From assembly GCF_029784155.1 (NCBI RefSeq), contig NC_073691.1, forward strand, positions 119,474,226-119,538,225: a stretch of 64,000 nt of DNA, in the 5' to 3' direction. A program made the translations under genes and the position numbers. Origin of the DNA: Uranotaenia lowii (lineage: Eukaryota > Arthropoda > Insecta > Diptera > Culicidae). Below, piece after piece: positions 44,390-55,833 of this stretch (its first letter is position 1; every line of letters begins with the position of its first letter). Below the pieces are notes generated by a model. That model saw only the letters and a list, made by a program, of their open reading frames with translations. It did not search any database and was not told the origin of the DNA.

Positions 44390-44590
44390 TTTAATGGAAA
44401 ATTTTGATTTCCTTTTCAAATTTTCAGGTCTGAATGAATCGTTTTAAAAAATTTATTGCTATTCGTGGCAGTAGAAACAACCAAAAAAGTTACGAGAGCT
44501 GTAAAAATTCATAAATTTTAAATTTTCAAACCAAGCTTGCATCGGTCGGTCTAATGTTCATTAGGAGCCATGCATTTACCGAGCTATGCG
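44390..44590. repeat. Second copy of the dispersed repeat at 10345-10600
   Basis: Shares GAAAATTTTGATTTCC, AAACAACCAAAAAAGTTA and AAGCTTGCAT in the same order and spacing. Confidence 0.6.
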
Positions 44591-44599
44591 TCTGGATAC

Positions 44600-47540
44600 T
44601 ATGCAAATCCAAAGCAAAAAGACAGGATTTTCAATGTACTCCATGTACCCTTACACGAGATTTAACTTATCAGAGGCATAGTTCACAGCCTAGCAATAAG
44701 CGCTTCGATAGTAGCATTTGGTCCCCAGAAGAAACTCCATTGAATTCCAAAAAAAAAGTGATAATAGTGTTTATTTTTCAATGAATGAAGCTATATTTTC
44801 TAGTAATTGACTGTGTTCAACATTAAGAAATTAGTTGTTTCAGAAACAAAGTTATTATATCACCCAGTTAATTTCGCTTTTTATATGAAGTGCAAGAAAA
44901 AGGCTTTTCATTAAGTCTATTCAAATTAAGAATCATAGAACTAACTTTACATTTAAGACAAATAATGTAGGGTGTAGGTATATCTTATCAAGGTTGCAAA
45001 ATGCTCTCGAAGCTAAAAATGATTGAAAATTTTTTTAACCTATATAAAATGAAAAAGTCTTTCAAAAGATTGAGCGTCTCTCAATTCGTTTATTAAATTA
45101 GGATAATTTGTCTCGATATAATTTTCTCGTTTTGAATCGATTGAAAAGCAGTTTTTGAGAACATCACTTCAAGTGTTTTGGCCTATAACTCATCATTTAC
45201 TTCTCTGAAAGCGTGAAATTGAATATAAACACCGCTCTTATAAAGTTGTGAAAGGCATCAAACTTTCAGCGTCGTATTTTTCAAGAAGATCTATTTCAGT
45301 GAAACGAGCAGTTTTACCTAAGTAGAAATAAAATCGCGTCCTCGTCGTAACATATGATCCTGGAGGGTGGCAAAGAGGAGGTGTGTTGTCAGCTTCACCA
45401 TCATATCATATCTGTAGCACCCTCAGAAGTCTAAATGCTCGCTCAGCCAAAGTTGATTCTATCATATTCTGCCCGTAGAAACAAAAACCATACAAGTAGG
45501 TAACCGGAGACCGCAACGGGATTGTTTGGCCCAACGCAGTGAAAAGTCATAAATTTAAATGCAAAAATCTTCCCTTTTAGAAGAAGAAGAAGCTTCTTGC
45601 CAAGTGACGACGACGATGGAGCGCAAAAGATGGAGCAATTTTCCGCGCCATGAGAATAAAATCTTTCCTTAAAACTCGTCGTCTTGAAAGTCGTGAGTGC
45701 GTGTGATATGTGAATTGATGGCAAAGTTTATGAAATGTAATAAATTTTACTCACCCATTTTTAATGCGCTGAAATGGTTGAAACGAAGAACGAGGAGGAG
45801 TAGGGGCAAAAAACGATCTCTATTCGAGCTGCATGGGGGGGAGATGGGTCGATGCTGGTAGGGACACAAGATTTCCACCTTTACATAGAGCAACAAAAGC
45901 TAGCTTGCGGATGATTACAAAACAAAAAGGTAAATGGTGATTTCGGAGAAGTGGATCTTGCTTTTCTGGCATTCGTCGTTGCATCTTATCCTTGCTATTT
46001 GTGGTAAATATAAAGAGGGTGGGCCACAATTGAATAAGAAACGCGCCTGGAATCTAGTTTAGCAGTTTTTGCACTTTCCAGGGAAAATTAGGCTGGAACA
46101 AATATCAAATTTTGCTTTTGTCATTCGCATCCCCTCCCCCTCCCTTCGATATTTCCAAAAATCCTAAAGGGGGGAATAAGTAAAGTGTAAGGTATTATTG
46201 CAAAATTTTATAAATTCTTCGAAATTCCTGTTCAGTTGGAAGAGTAACAGTCAATCTGAAGAAGATACTACTATATCACCATTCATAATCGAGATTTTTC
46301 AATATTTTTATCTCAAATAACTCGATTTTTCGATTTTGTGCAACGAAGATTGTATACTAGTTCGTTGAATGCAAGGTTTTGACCAATATGGATAATATGG
46401 AAAATATGGATTATTTTTTATTGCCCTCCTCCCCTCGTGATGTTTTAACTCCGAGTGACAAAAAAAAGGATTTCTAATTGGTTCCGGCCTCATTCCAACT
46501 CTAGCATTTTATTTTCGGTGCTTTTGCTTGTACCGATGCAGTGGCGTCAAGCATGAAGATTTCTTACTAAGATCGAATAGATAGTTGATGATATAGTCAC
46601 AGATATACTTAGGGTAAAGCTTTGACATTGAAATATTAAAAACGCTATAAAAATACACCGCAAAATGGAGTGTTTTGTGTTAAAAAGTCATAGAATTGTA
46701 GAAATTCTTAAATAAAATTTAAGTAGACATGAATCAGTGGTTATGTCTGTACGTCACGGTTTGTAATGTCTCCATATTAATACAACATTCATTCCGGTTT
46801 CATCCAAATTTTCATCAAACAACCGGGAACATTTTCGAAAGAAAATAAAAATTCCCTTTCCAGGCGATCACCACCCGAATAGAAAAATACTGTTACCCAA
46901 CAGTTACTATAATAGTTGTATAATTATTCGGAACAGCGTAAAAATATTTTTAGAAAACGATAACTGACATCGTAAAAAACATTCCACTAATTGTGAGTTC
47001 CAAAACGACGGTCTGTTGAATATGGCGTTAAGTTATGTTACTGTTAAAAACTGTTAAAACACTTGTATGGAAGAACTGTTTTGCAAAAGGTTGAGGTAAC
47101 GTCCAAAAAACGCTCGTGGAAAACGTATTCTGGTTATCAAACTGTTTTCGTTACAGTTTTTTTTAAGTTCTCTTGTAACCGAACATTTCCAGTAATAGGT
47201 ATAACACGATTTGGCAAAACGTTTCTTCCGAAGGTATGCCTACGTTTAATGGAATCATACGGGAATGTGGCACGCACACATGTGCAAATTTTTATACAGG
47301 GGTTTCGGATCTTTTTATAAAGCCATTTTCGTTTTATGAAATAAATTTATTTATTACTTAAATTTCTTACTTACATTTTCATTCAACGGAATTGCATCGG
47401 CTTCAAAATCATCTGTCCAGAATTTGTAGTTGATAGCAAATGATCGCCTACAACCGTCCCACCCGACAACAGGTGCAGGGAATGGGTGCCATCGTTGTTC
47501 CTGTGCTACCGGGAACCTTATTTTCCACCATCCTTAAGCC
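44600..47540. other. Unassigned DNA without a recognisable gene
   Basis: Several short frames occur (for example 45443-45724 and 45820-46029 on the minus strand), but none has a domain, codon pattern or splice context that supports coding. An old C/T-rich patch lies at 46120-46145. Confidence 0.45.
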
Positions 47541-47542
47541 GA

Positions 47543-47849
47543 TCAATGTGCGGGGAAACTGATCCAGGTTCCAATTGGCTGCAAAGAAAGTGGCAGAGAT
47601 CGCCAACAGCGGTCCCATCCTGCCATAGGTTCAGTGAATAGCTGTTCCAGCGTCGTTGTTTCAGCACTATTCTCCATTGAATTACGATTGATTGGGGAAC
47701 TGAAATTATAAATTTACAGTCAATAAACATTCACCCAAGAGATGATATAACATTTCAACTTACGGGATCTTCCGGTAGCTTAAAGGGAACCAAATATAGC
47801 TGAAACACTCGGGCCCGGATGGTGGGGGATGGGTCACTAACAAATCCAT
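47543..47849 (-). CDS. Possible small two-exon gene, product unknown
   Basis: On the minus strand an ATG at 47849 opens a frame that reaches a strong donor (ATCCC|GTAAGTTG, intron start 47763). A 64-bp intron ends at TAATTTCAG (47700), and the frame continues to a TGA at 47543-47545, giving 80 residues. The intron size is typical for insects and the join keeps the frame. The protein has no recognisable domain or signal peptide; the second exon is Trp/Leu/Pro-rich. Intron and frame could coincide by chance, and the frame also extends upstream of this ATG without another ATG. No promoter is identified. Confidence 0.2.
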
Positions 47850-47969
47850 TATTTGGTTTTTTTTCCTCACACCGTTTGGGTTCTTCTTACAAATTGATGT
47901 AGCTGCTTCTGCGGGGCTTCTATTTCGGTAAAGGCGAGGCTGATTTGTGGCTAGAAACGCCAGCAAAAT

Positions 47970-48485
47970 TTTTGATAACGCAAATAAATTTGCAAATTGA
48001 ACCGCAGCAAGACAGTGATGCCAGATTTATAGATTTTCTGAGTTTTCACTTATTTTGAGATGAGTAAATAAAAATAATTACTCTTCCTATTCGGCTATTC
48101 GATTTATGAATCTGAGAAGGATGAAGTTTATACATGTACAATAATTTTTATAATGTATTATGTACTGTAACATGTATACCTACTATTCATTTTGTTTCAA
48201 TAAATGCCAACAAGTTACCGAGCAAATTATATAATTTAAATTTTTTTTCTTTTTTCAAGTACTGTGTTGAATTTAAAGAATATCGGTTACCTTGTTGCAA
48301 TAGTTTCAATTCAGCCGCATGGTTTTTAAATAAACTTTACGTAAATACTTCACTATAAAACTAATGTAAATAATGTCAAATATTATATAAAAAAAACTGA
48401 GAGTAGACAACTAAATTCAAATAAGCTTTATTAATCATTAAGTAAGCAATTAAATTTTGTAATTTGGCAATTAAGTTTAAAGTTT
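47970..48485. other. Unassigned AT-rich DNA
   Basis: No features recognised. Confidence 0.45.
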
Positions 48486-48488
48486 ATA

Positions 48489-49059
48489 CACTGAAAATCG
48501 AAAATACCCAAACTTGAGAACTGCCACCCGCCAAACCTAAGTTCAAGATTGACAACTTAAGTTTGTGAAAAAATCACAGCTTGCCAATAAGCCAAACTTG
48601 TCCTTCAAGCAAAGAACTGTTTTTTTGGGGGGGTTTTGTTGTAAGCGCATCTGATTCTGTTACCTCCATCGTGGCAGAATTAGGTTTGGGGGGTAAGTTC
48701 AAAGCGAAGAACTGTTTTTTTTTGGGGGATAACTTTTATTCCCGCTTCATTCGCAGAAAGTCTCACATATACGATGATGTAGCTGCCTCTCTCAACAACT
48801 CTTCGGTGGTCGAGCGGTTAGCATCCTGAGATGGTAATCGCAAAGCCATTGCAGGTATGGGTGTGATTCCTGAACCTGATGATATATTTTTTTTTTTATT
48901 TTGATTTCCATTTTATTGTGGTATCAGATTTTAGGGGATGAGTTCTCCTTTAAGAGCTTAACTTTGATCTATGCCACCAATAGCCAAACCTGTAGGGAGG
49001 GAGTTTCATTCGGGTTGGCGGGGAAAGTTCTCAAGTTTGGGTATTTTCGAGGTTCAGTG
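48489..49059. mobile_element. 571-bp TA-flanked MITE carrying a tRNA-like segment
   Basis: TA flanks at 48487-48488 and 49060-49061. The ends share CACTGAA and CGAAAATACCCAAACTTGAG in inverted orientation. Inside are two copies of a GAAGAACTGTTTTTTTGGGGG block about 100 bp apart, and a tRNA-like segment at 48807-48875. No transposase. Confidence 0.8.
48807..48890 (+). other. tRNA-derived (SINE-like) segment
   Basis: An A-box-like TGGTCGAGCGGTTAGC (48807-48822) and a B-box-like GGGTGTGATTCC (48859-48870) are spaced as in tRNA genes, followed by a T-run at about 48888. The B box departs from GGTTCGATTCC and no full cloverleaf with a plausible anticodon arm is evident, so this is a tRNA-derived remnant rather than a working tRNA. 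It may be an old SINE inside the MITE. Confidence 0.5.
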
Positions 49060-49129
49060 TAAACATCGATCACAGTTGAACAGGATAAGTTTTTCAACTC
49101 GCTAAATTTGAAATACTCAGAGCCCGGCT

Positions 49130-49800
49130 ACCTTTTACTCAGACGTCGCCACATGTATGAAGCAGCAGACGGCTGATCTTAATTAACTCAAATATCAGCG
49201 GAAAATTTACTCAGACGTCAGAAAATTCGGCACTCAGAGAACTCGAGTGCTGGAAGGCGACAACTGAGTAAATGATGATCAGTTTGTGCGAGGCGGTCGG
49301 ACTTGGTTGTTTTCGTGCGCAGCAAAAACTAAAAAATGTACATTGTGAATATTCATTCTAAAGGTAATTTCTAGCTATTAATCCGATATTATTTTTATTA
49401 CAGGGTTTGGTGACGAAGGTGGTCCAAATACAATTGGCATAACGGCATAATATTACGGCATAATGGGTCCCGGGAGACGAAACCCGACGGGCGAAAAAAA
49501 ATTAATTTTTTTAAATAAAATATGTATACACAACATTTGGACTTATGTTATTCAGCAAATCAACAAATCCATCATTTGTCTAAAAAATAATATAGGTTTT
49601 AACTATTCTAGCATGGAAAAAAGAATTATTCGCGCATTCTGAGTAACCATGGCTCAGTTGTCGCGAAAAGGGCTGTTAGTCAGTTCTGAGTAAAAGCCGT
49701 TTAGTCAGAACTGAGTAGGTGCGGTTTTGGCGACAACTGAGTAGCCGTCACTCTGAACTGAGTAGCTGAAAGTTAGCGAGAAGGACTGTCCGCCAACTGC
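49130..49800. repeat. Irregular ACTGAGTA/ACTCAG repeat cluster
   Basis: The words GACAACTGAGTA, TCTGAGTA, GAACTGAGTAG and ACTCAGACGTC occur many times at irregular spacing, on both strands. A match to ACATGTATGAAG occurs at about 49151 and 49857. Decayed repeat; no coding capacity. Confidence 0.5.
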
Positions 49801-50087
49801 ATACACGGTAATTTTAAATTATTCAGAGACTGATTTGTTTTGGTTCAGGAGTCGTACCATGTATGAAGATGAAAACAACTGAGTTGAAATCCATCAAAAT
49901 TTTGAGTTGTTTTTCTTCAGCGGTAGCGAAATTCGTTGACTTAGCGAAGACGCACACTATTTCACTGGGTATGAATGGAAACACCTCAGAGCATCTCGAA
50001 TACAAAAGTTAGTGATCGTTTTGAAAACAAAAGTTAGATGAACTGCGACTGGTAAAATTTTAAAATTTGTTGTATGTCTGTATTTAT

Positions 50088-50720
50088 CTAATTACATAGT
50101 TCCTTTCTAGATTGGTTTTCTCCAGCTGCGGCGCAACTTTTCGCCACTGGGATCGGTGTCCGTCTGAACATCAGATCGCTTTGGATGCTCTCGGTCTGAT
50201 GTTTTCATCGGAAAATTTATCTGTTGGCCGCAGGGAAATAATATGGGCTGCTCATAGAATAGCATCTAGTGCTGGTTGCTGATCATCAACTACGGCGAAA
50301 AGTGCGACAGGTAAAGTTGATAAATTAAATAGTTTTGTTTATTTTCAGCGATTCATAATTTTGTTACTCTTCTCCAGGTCTATTCCCGCCGGATGTGGCA
50401 GTTCCTATATGCTAAGGGGACGTCAACGAGTATGAGATTGTAAAATTTGTTTTGTTTTTATGTATTTAGAAATTTTGTTCACCTTTAGGTTCGTTTCTAC
50501 TGGATGCGGTGCAGTATTTCATCACTGAGATCGGTGGAAGTCTCAGCTGAGTAGCAGACTCCTCCGGTCGTCTTCCAGTTTGTTAGGTGAAATTCCACCG
50601 GATGCGGCAAAGGTTTTCGCTTATGGGATCGATGGAACCGGCTGACCAGCAGACCGTCAGGACGCCCTCCAGGATCGAGAACACAATCGGAAAATTCGTC
50701 GGTTGACAGGAGAAAAACAA
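50088..50720. repeat. About four diverged copies of a CCGGATGCGGC-containing unit
   Basis: Related segments start near 50110, 50380, 50488 and 50588. Each has a T-rich lead with TTTAG/CCAG, then CTGGATGCGG or similar, TTTTCGC.ACTGGGATCG, and GGTGGAA or GGAACC. Spacing is irregular, about 100-270 bp. The acceptor-like leads make them look like degenerate exons, but no frame is preserved. Confidence 0.45.
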
Positions 50721-50769
50721 ACGGTCACTTTCGAACATCAGAAAGTGATGGCTGCCACTCACCAACTTG

Positions 50770-51835
50770 GACAAAAAAAGTGATGGGAAATAAACTCATT
50801 TCACACATTTGATTTAATTAAATTTGGTCCGAAATTCCAATTAATTGCTTTAAAAAATATATAATCCCTTTTGAAACCGTGTCAAATTTTTGAAGATTTT
50901 GAGTTGTTTTGGCTCAGACCGTTCAGATGTTGCTTAAAAAGGCCTGATTGAAAACAACTCAAAATTTGCGAAAACCCCTATTATTCATATCTGAGTTGTG
51001 CCGTTCTAATCAAAATTTGAGTTTCCCCAGTTTTGGCGAATTTTGAATTGTTTTCCTTCAAATTTGAGTCAGGGAGAATTAGAGTGTAGTTGATATAGTC
51101 GCGAATGACATAAAGATGTTATGACTATAATCGAAACAACAAAAAGTAGCTTTGTATCTTATATTTTACCACTATTTTACTGCAATCAACTATAATGCTG
51201 TTTTCGACTCAATTATCTGAATTTTATGGAAACGCATCTTCGTTTATTTTTTATCCAATAGATTTGTTCATAAATATGTTTTTTTAATCATCTGGCACCT
51301 CTGACCCGCGTGTCGGTAATTTTTGACAGATTACATGAACGGTTTGCTTTATGGTTTGAGAACAATTTTACGATGATTGATAAAATTGAAGAAAATCGTT
51401 CAACCATTCATTCACCTTTCCAGATACCATCACTTATTCACTTTAAAGTTAATTTTAAGTTCTTATCGTTGTCGAAGTAAAGTTTAAAATAACAGCTACG
51501 TTTACAGAGACAATCACTTTTTCTGGAGCCGTAGATGTATCGTATTGACTGTTTAAGATATAGTTTTTTAGTATGCGGGCATCCAACTACCTCTCCTCCA
51601 TTCTCCACGTTGTTATTTTACATTCCATATTTAATTTTTTTTTTTCCAGATATCACTTTTTATTTATCATTTTCAGTTAGGTACTGTAGTATGGAAAAGG
51701 ATATAAACATAAGTTAAAAAAAATATATTAAATATATGTATATATAAGTAAATTATAAAACGACTATAAACCCAATTTTCTTTAATTATATGATGACAAA
51801 AATAAATTTAAATAAATTTAAAACAATTTTTTTAG
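50770..51835. other. Unassigned AT-rich DNA
   Basis: No features recognised. Confidence 0.45.
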
Positions 51836-51839
51836 CATT

Positions 51840-52310
51840 TTGCAAAATATGCAACTAATAAATTTTAAGGGTGTACATCGGTTCGATGCCGTCGCGTCGT
51901 GTGCAAAAAAATGCTTGCGCTAGGGGAAAAAAGTATAAATACAGAGGCGGTTTCGCAATCTCGTCATTCGTTTACAGATATTGTGTAAAGAAGAAGCTCG
52001 GACAACGCGGTTGCTTCTAGGAGAAGAGATAGAACACTCGGTAAATTCTCACAGTTTGTGTTAGAGTTTGCTGAGTTAAGTTGTTGGGCGTTCTGTTTCG
52101 ACTCTTGGGAAGAAAATAATAGAAGAGAGCAGGAACGAAATGGCACCTACCGAGAAGAAGGACCTTACGGCATCGGGTTCCCAGAAGGATCCCCCTGCAA
52201 AAAAGAGCGCATCAGTGACAAAAAGTGCGACCGAAAAAAGCGACAATGGCGCAGCTGCTTTCGAAAAACGGTAGGTCTACAAGATACAAATCGCTAAAAA
52301 AAGGTGCGAC
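51840..52310 (+). mobile_element. 5' region of a gag-bearing retroelement (left, forward copy)
   Basis: This contains the promoter, leader and first coding exon of the gag-like gene. The same sequence occurs in reverse complement at 53515-55022, interrupted by an inserted element. The outer limit is near TGCAAAATATGCA (about 51839), which is mirrored at about 55022. I could not define true LTR ends, so whether this is an LTR is inferred from the TATA/initiator layout and the Gag protein downstream. Confidence 0.6.
51934..51972 (+). promoter_or_regulatory. TATA box and arthropod initiator
   Basis: TATAAATA at 51934-51941 is followed by TCATTC at 51964-51969, an exact match to the arthropod initiator TCA(G/T)T(T/C). 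The A lies 32 bp after the start of the TATA box. Predicted transcription start is 51966. The inverted copy has the same pair on the minus strand (TATAAATA at 54914-54921), showing that the promoter was part of the duplicated unit. Confidence 0.6.
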
Positions 52311-53455
52311 ACACAAAAAAATGGTGCGTTTATAGCAGCATGCAAAAACAGAAAAGGTGCGTTGAAATTTAAAAAAAACTAACACGCAAAAAATATATGA
52401 AAAATTGCGTTAGGTTATACTTGACCGTCGTAATCAAGCGTCAATAAAAATACAAATTTCAAGATTTTGTATCTCTTTTGACTATAGGAAACTGTCTCGC
52501 GATAAGTTACTCGAGCAGAACAAGAGAGCAGGTCGGTACACTCACCAAAAAAGTTGCAGAGATCGACAGAAACACATTCGAAAACTGGAAAGAAATCCTA
52601 ATGTCTTCATTCGAGCTAGCGGGCTCAATGGACGAGAAGAAATAGTTTTCGATCTTCAAAACAAAAGCTGGTCTCAAACTCAAAGAAATTCTTGCCACTT
52701 CAAATACTACGCCAGATATGCCCAACGAATCGGATGCTCCTTTGGCTAATGCTATGGTACGGCTTAAACAGTACTTTGGCTCCCGGTCGTATACGCGCAT
52801 CCAGAGAGGCAAGTTGATGAATATGATCCAGAAGGTGTCTAAATCCAGCGTCGATTTCGTTCGTCGAGTCGTATCAGCCGCAAAGCTTTTCGGCTACTCA
52901 ATCGATAAAGGGACAAAGTGTGGTGAGAGTCATCACTCGAGTAGCTACCGATCAACGGGCCCAGATTCTAGCCAGAAAAATTGGGTAAAACCGGGAACGG
53001 GGAAAGATCTCCTTGACATGGTACGAAACAGGGAAGTGGAAGATTTCAGAGAGGAAGAATACCAGAGAGCCCAGAAACAGCCGAAAACGGTAGCCATAGC
53101 TGCAGTTACTCATTCCAGGATGCACTTAGGTCAGAATACCCAGCCAAACAGGCGGAAGGCAGGTTAGAAGAACTGGTGGAAACTACACTGGATGGTTCCA
53201 AAACACAAAACGGAACTTCAATGACGCACGGTATAAGCCTTCCGGATGTCAGCAGTGTGAAAGAAACTTCCGCTATCCACAGCAGTGCCGAGTTCGAGGA
53301 GTTGACTGTCGGATCTGCGGGAAAATTGGACACTTCGCTCGCCTCTGCCCTACAGCTAATCGCAACGTAATTGAGCCCTCTACAGGGTCTTCAAAGGAAG
53401 AAGCAGCTATCGAAATGGCTTCAGCACAGGAAATTGAAAATGCAGAGAAGGAACC
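52140..53455 (+). pseudogene. Gag-like gene with zinc knuckle, frameshifted
   Basis: The ATG at 52140 opens a Lys/Ser-rich N-terminus (MAPTEKKDLTASGSQKDPP). A possible intron runs from GTAGGTCT (about 52270) to GACTATAG (about 52488). After frameshifts near 52540 the frame reads VAEIDRNTFENWKEIL, KTKAGLKLKEIL, LKQYFGSRSYTRIQRG and VDFVRRVVSAAKLFGY, a helical Gag/capsid-like protein. Near 53230-53370 the shifted frame has CQQC and CRICGKIGHFARLC, a CCHC knuckle. The frame ends at about 53455, followed by AATAAA (about 53505). No protease, RT or integrase follows. The knuckle and helical body fit a Ty3/gypsy-type (mag-like) Gag. In-frame stops (one at 52640) and several shifts make it a pseudogene. 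Confidence 0.7.
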
Positions 53456-53557
53456 CTAATAATATGATAACTGTAATCATCGCATCAAAAACAGAAAGAA
53501 CCCTAATAAAAGCTAAGTGTGTCGCACCTTTTTTGCGATTTGTATCTCATAAACCTA

Positions 53558-54581
53558 CACTCAGAAATGAAAAAAAAATGTAAAAAACATGTATATTAAA
53601 TTACTCAGTAATTTCTTTGCGTGTAGTTATTGCAGTTATTAAAAATAAGTATCCAGTTATTATTTTTTAATGCATCTGAAATATTACTCGAGAAGAAATA
53701 TTTCAGTGCTTAAATCTAGATCTGAAACATTTCGATCTGTCATTTTTCGGCGGTTACGTTGTTGTTGTTGATGGAATGTTAATTCGTTTGGTAATCGTTT
53801 GGGATCACGATTAAATGAAGTTCTCATAAAAGTAAAAAACAGTAAGTGATTTTTACTGCCATCCGACATAGACCTGGAATTAAACAGCACTCCCAGTCAG
53901 CAGAATCCGTAACGGTAGGAAAGTATAGTTAAAAAACAATTAATTTAAAATCAATTATAATTTAAGCAGAATTAAGATTTTCTCCACTTCAAGAATATAA
54001 ACTAATTAGGCTTTGTTTTCTTTTTTACAGGTGGTCCAGCAACACGCCAATCATCAAACAAAAATTTACCATCCGTTAGAAAGATGCATGCTTATTATAA
54101 AAGATTCTATTGCCGCCAGACATGCGCCAACACTTTTCCTCCCGGGTCTACGCAGGAAAATATCTACCAAAGAAGTGATTTGCTCGGAATGGTTAGGAAA
54201 GGATTTCCTCTTCGAAAAGTATGCAGCCAACATTTAATGTTATTTATTGGTTAAGATAGTAATGAATGTACCAAGAATAAATTTATTAAATGTATATTAT
54301 TAAATTGAAAAATCTCAAACATTTTTTTTATTCTTCCTGAAAATTTTAAATATCAACCAAAATTTCTGATTTCAACAGGCGTTTTGAAATTCGTTCCATT
54401 TACCACCACCAGATGTCACTGTCGTAGATATTTCTCAATGCATAAATTTTAATAACCGAGATATTTCTCGATGAGAAATATTTCAGTAATTACACGCCGA
54501 GAAATTATTCTGGGAGTGGGCACGGTAAAGCTTGAAAATACATGAAAAATAATAAATTTATATTTTTTTCATTTCTGAGTG
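53558..54581. mobile_element. 1,024-bp TA-flanked element inserted in the inverted copy
   Basis: TA at 53556-53557 and 54582-54583; ends CACTCAGAAATGAAAAAAA and reverse complement. Removing it rejoins the split copy exactly at CGG(TA)GG, so the insertion and TA duplication are directly demonstrated. A second conserved block near each end reads TAATTTCT..GCGTGTA. The interior carries an exon-like open stretch (54031-54237). No transposase recognised. Confidence 0.85.
54031..54237 (+). other. Exon-like open stretch inside the TA element
   Basis: A strong acceptor (TTTTCTTTTTTACAG, ending 54030) precedes a stretch open in two frames to about 54240. One frame reads KMHAYYKRFYCRQTCANTF and continues with two more Cys before a TAA-type stop. 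No family is recognised. It could be a captured host exon or a relic of the element's own gene. Confidence 0.3.
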
Positions 54582-55033
54582 TACCGTTTTTAGGAAGCAG
54601 CTACGCCATTGTCGCTTTTTTCAGTCTCACTCTTTGTCACTGTTGCGTTCTTTTTTGCCGGGGGATCCTTCTGGAAACCCGATGCCGTGGGGTCCTTCTT
54701 CTCGATAGGTGTCATTTCTTTGCTGCTTTCTTCAATTATCTTTCTCCTAAGAGTCGAAACAGAACACTCATCAACTCATCGCAGCAATCTCTAACACAAA
54801 CTGCGAGAGTTTACCGAGTGTTCTATCTCTTCTTCTAGAAGGAACTGCGTTGTCCGAGCTCCTTCTTTACACAATATCTGTAAACGAATGACGAGTTTGC
54901 GAAACCGCCTAGGTATTTATACTTTTTTGTACCCCTAGCGCACGCATTTTTATGCACACGACGCGACGGCTCGACGGCATCAAGCCTATATTACACCCAT
55001 AAAATTTATTAGTTGCATATTTTGCAGCTCTTG

Positions 55034-55250
55034 GCCTCTGTCTCTGAGTCTATTCTCCTATCGATTCCCTTCATGAAGAGGCTAAGAGCTTTCTATCAAT
55101 ATATCGCAAGTCTCAATCCTATAACTTTGACATATTTCGTTCCGGAACCGGCCAGATTGGCCATGGCCACAACCCAGTGTCCCCGAATCACTTCTCCTAT
55201 CGATTTCGTTTATGAAGAACTTGTGATTTCAACTGGTGTCTGATCGCCGG
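55034..55250. repeat. Partial tandem repeat, about 139-bp period
   Basis: TCTCCTATCGATT recurs at about 55055 and 55194, followed by related TTCATGAAGA/TTTATGAAGA words. The intervening part contains GGCCATGGCCA. Less than two copies are present, so it looks like a fragment of a longer satellite. Confidence 0.45.
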
Positions 55251-55254
55251 TAAG

Positions 55255-55715
55255 TCCACGAAGTACAACTTTGAAAGGACGATCACTTTTAGTGTTGTAC
55301 GTAAAAATTGGTGTTTTTTATTATTCAAATAATTTAAAATTGTTTGAAAATCCTTAAAAGATTCCGCCAATATACGAGCAGTTCCCCTTCGACCGATCTG
55401 AAAAGAAATCTTCACATCCTTGACGGAACATCCTTGTACTCTTATCAGGATTTAATATGAATATTTTCTTATCACCGATGCGATGTTATGAAGGACATCG
55501 AAAGAGTTGGAAATTTCAACTTTTTTGGCAGATGGACCTGGATTAGGTTCGGCAATCCGTTTTTTTTTTCAACTTTGACTCCGGCCGATGACTTCCCCAT
55601 GCAAGAAAGAAAAGAGAAAAATATGAATAAAAGAAAATGAAAATAATGTTAGCACTGAAAAGTGCCGATTGAAAAACAGGTAAGAATAAAATAAATAATG
55701 TAAAATATTCCTGCA
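55255..55715. other. Unassigned AT-rich DNA
   Basis: No features recognised. Confidence 0.4.
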
Positions 55716-55833
55716 GGTACACAGCAACGATACGATGCTCCAGCGTACGTGTTGACGGCTCAACGGTACAGATGGAAGTGAAATCTTTCACCCCGAACCG
55801 TGTGCGTCGAGTACGACAGTACCTTTCGATAAA

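Larger units (their letters stand above)
53515..55022 (-). mobile_element. Inverted copy of the retroelement 5' region, split by a TA element
   Basis: Read on the minus strand, 55022-54584 matches 51840-52270, including the promoter, leader and the start of the gag exon (MTPIEKKDPTASGFQKDPP). It continues at 53557-53515 with the intron start (TAGGTTTATGAGATACAAATCG). The two parts are separated by the 1,024-bp insertion at 53558-54581. The copies differ by scattered substitutions and a stop near the end of the exon. Forward and inverted copies face each other around the gag body. Confidence 0.75.

Noticed and set aside
45443..46493. Short minus-strand frames as host genes
   Set aside because: No domain, no splice support and no start context; length is within chance.
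48807..48890. A functional tRNA gene
   Set aside because: The B box is altered, no complete cloverleaf or clear anticodon arm is seen, and it lies inside a MITE.
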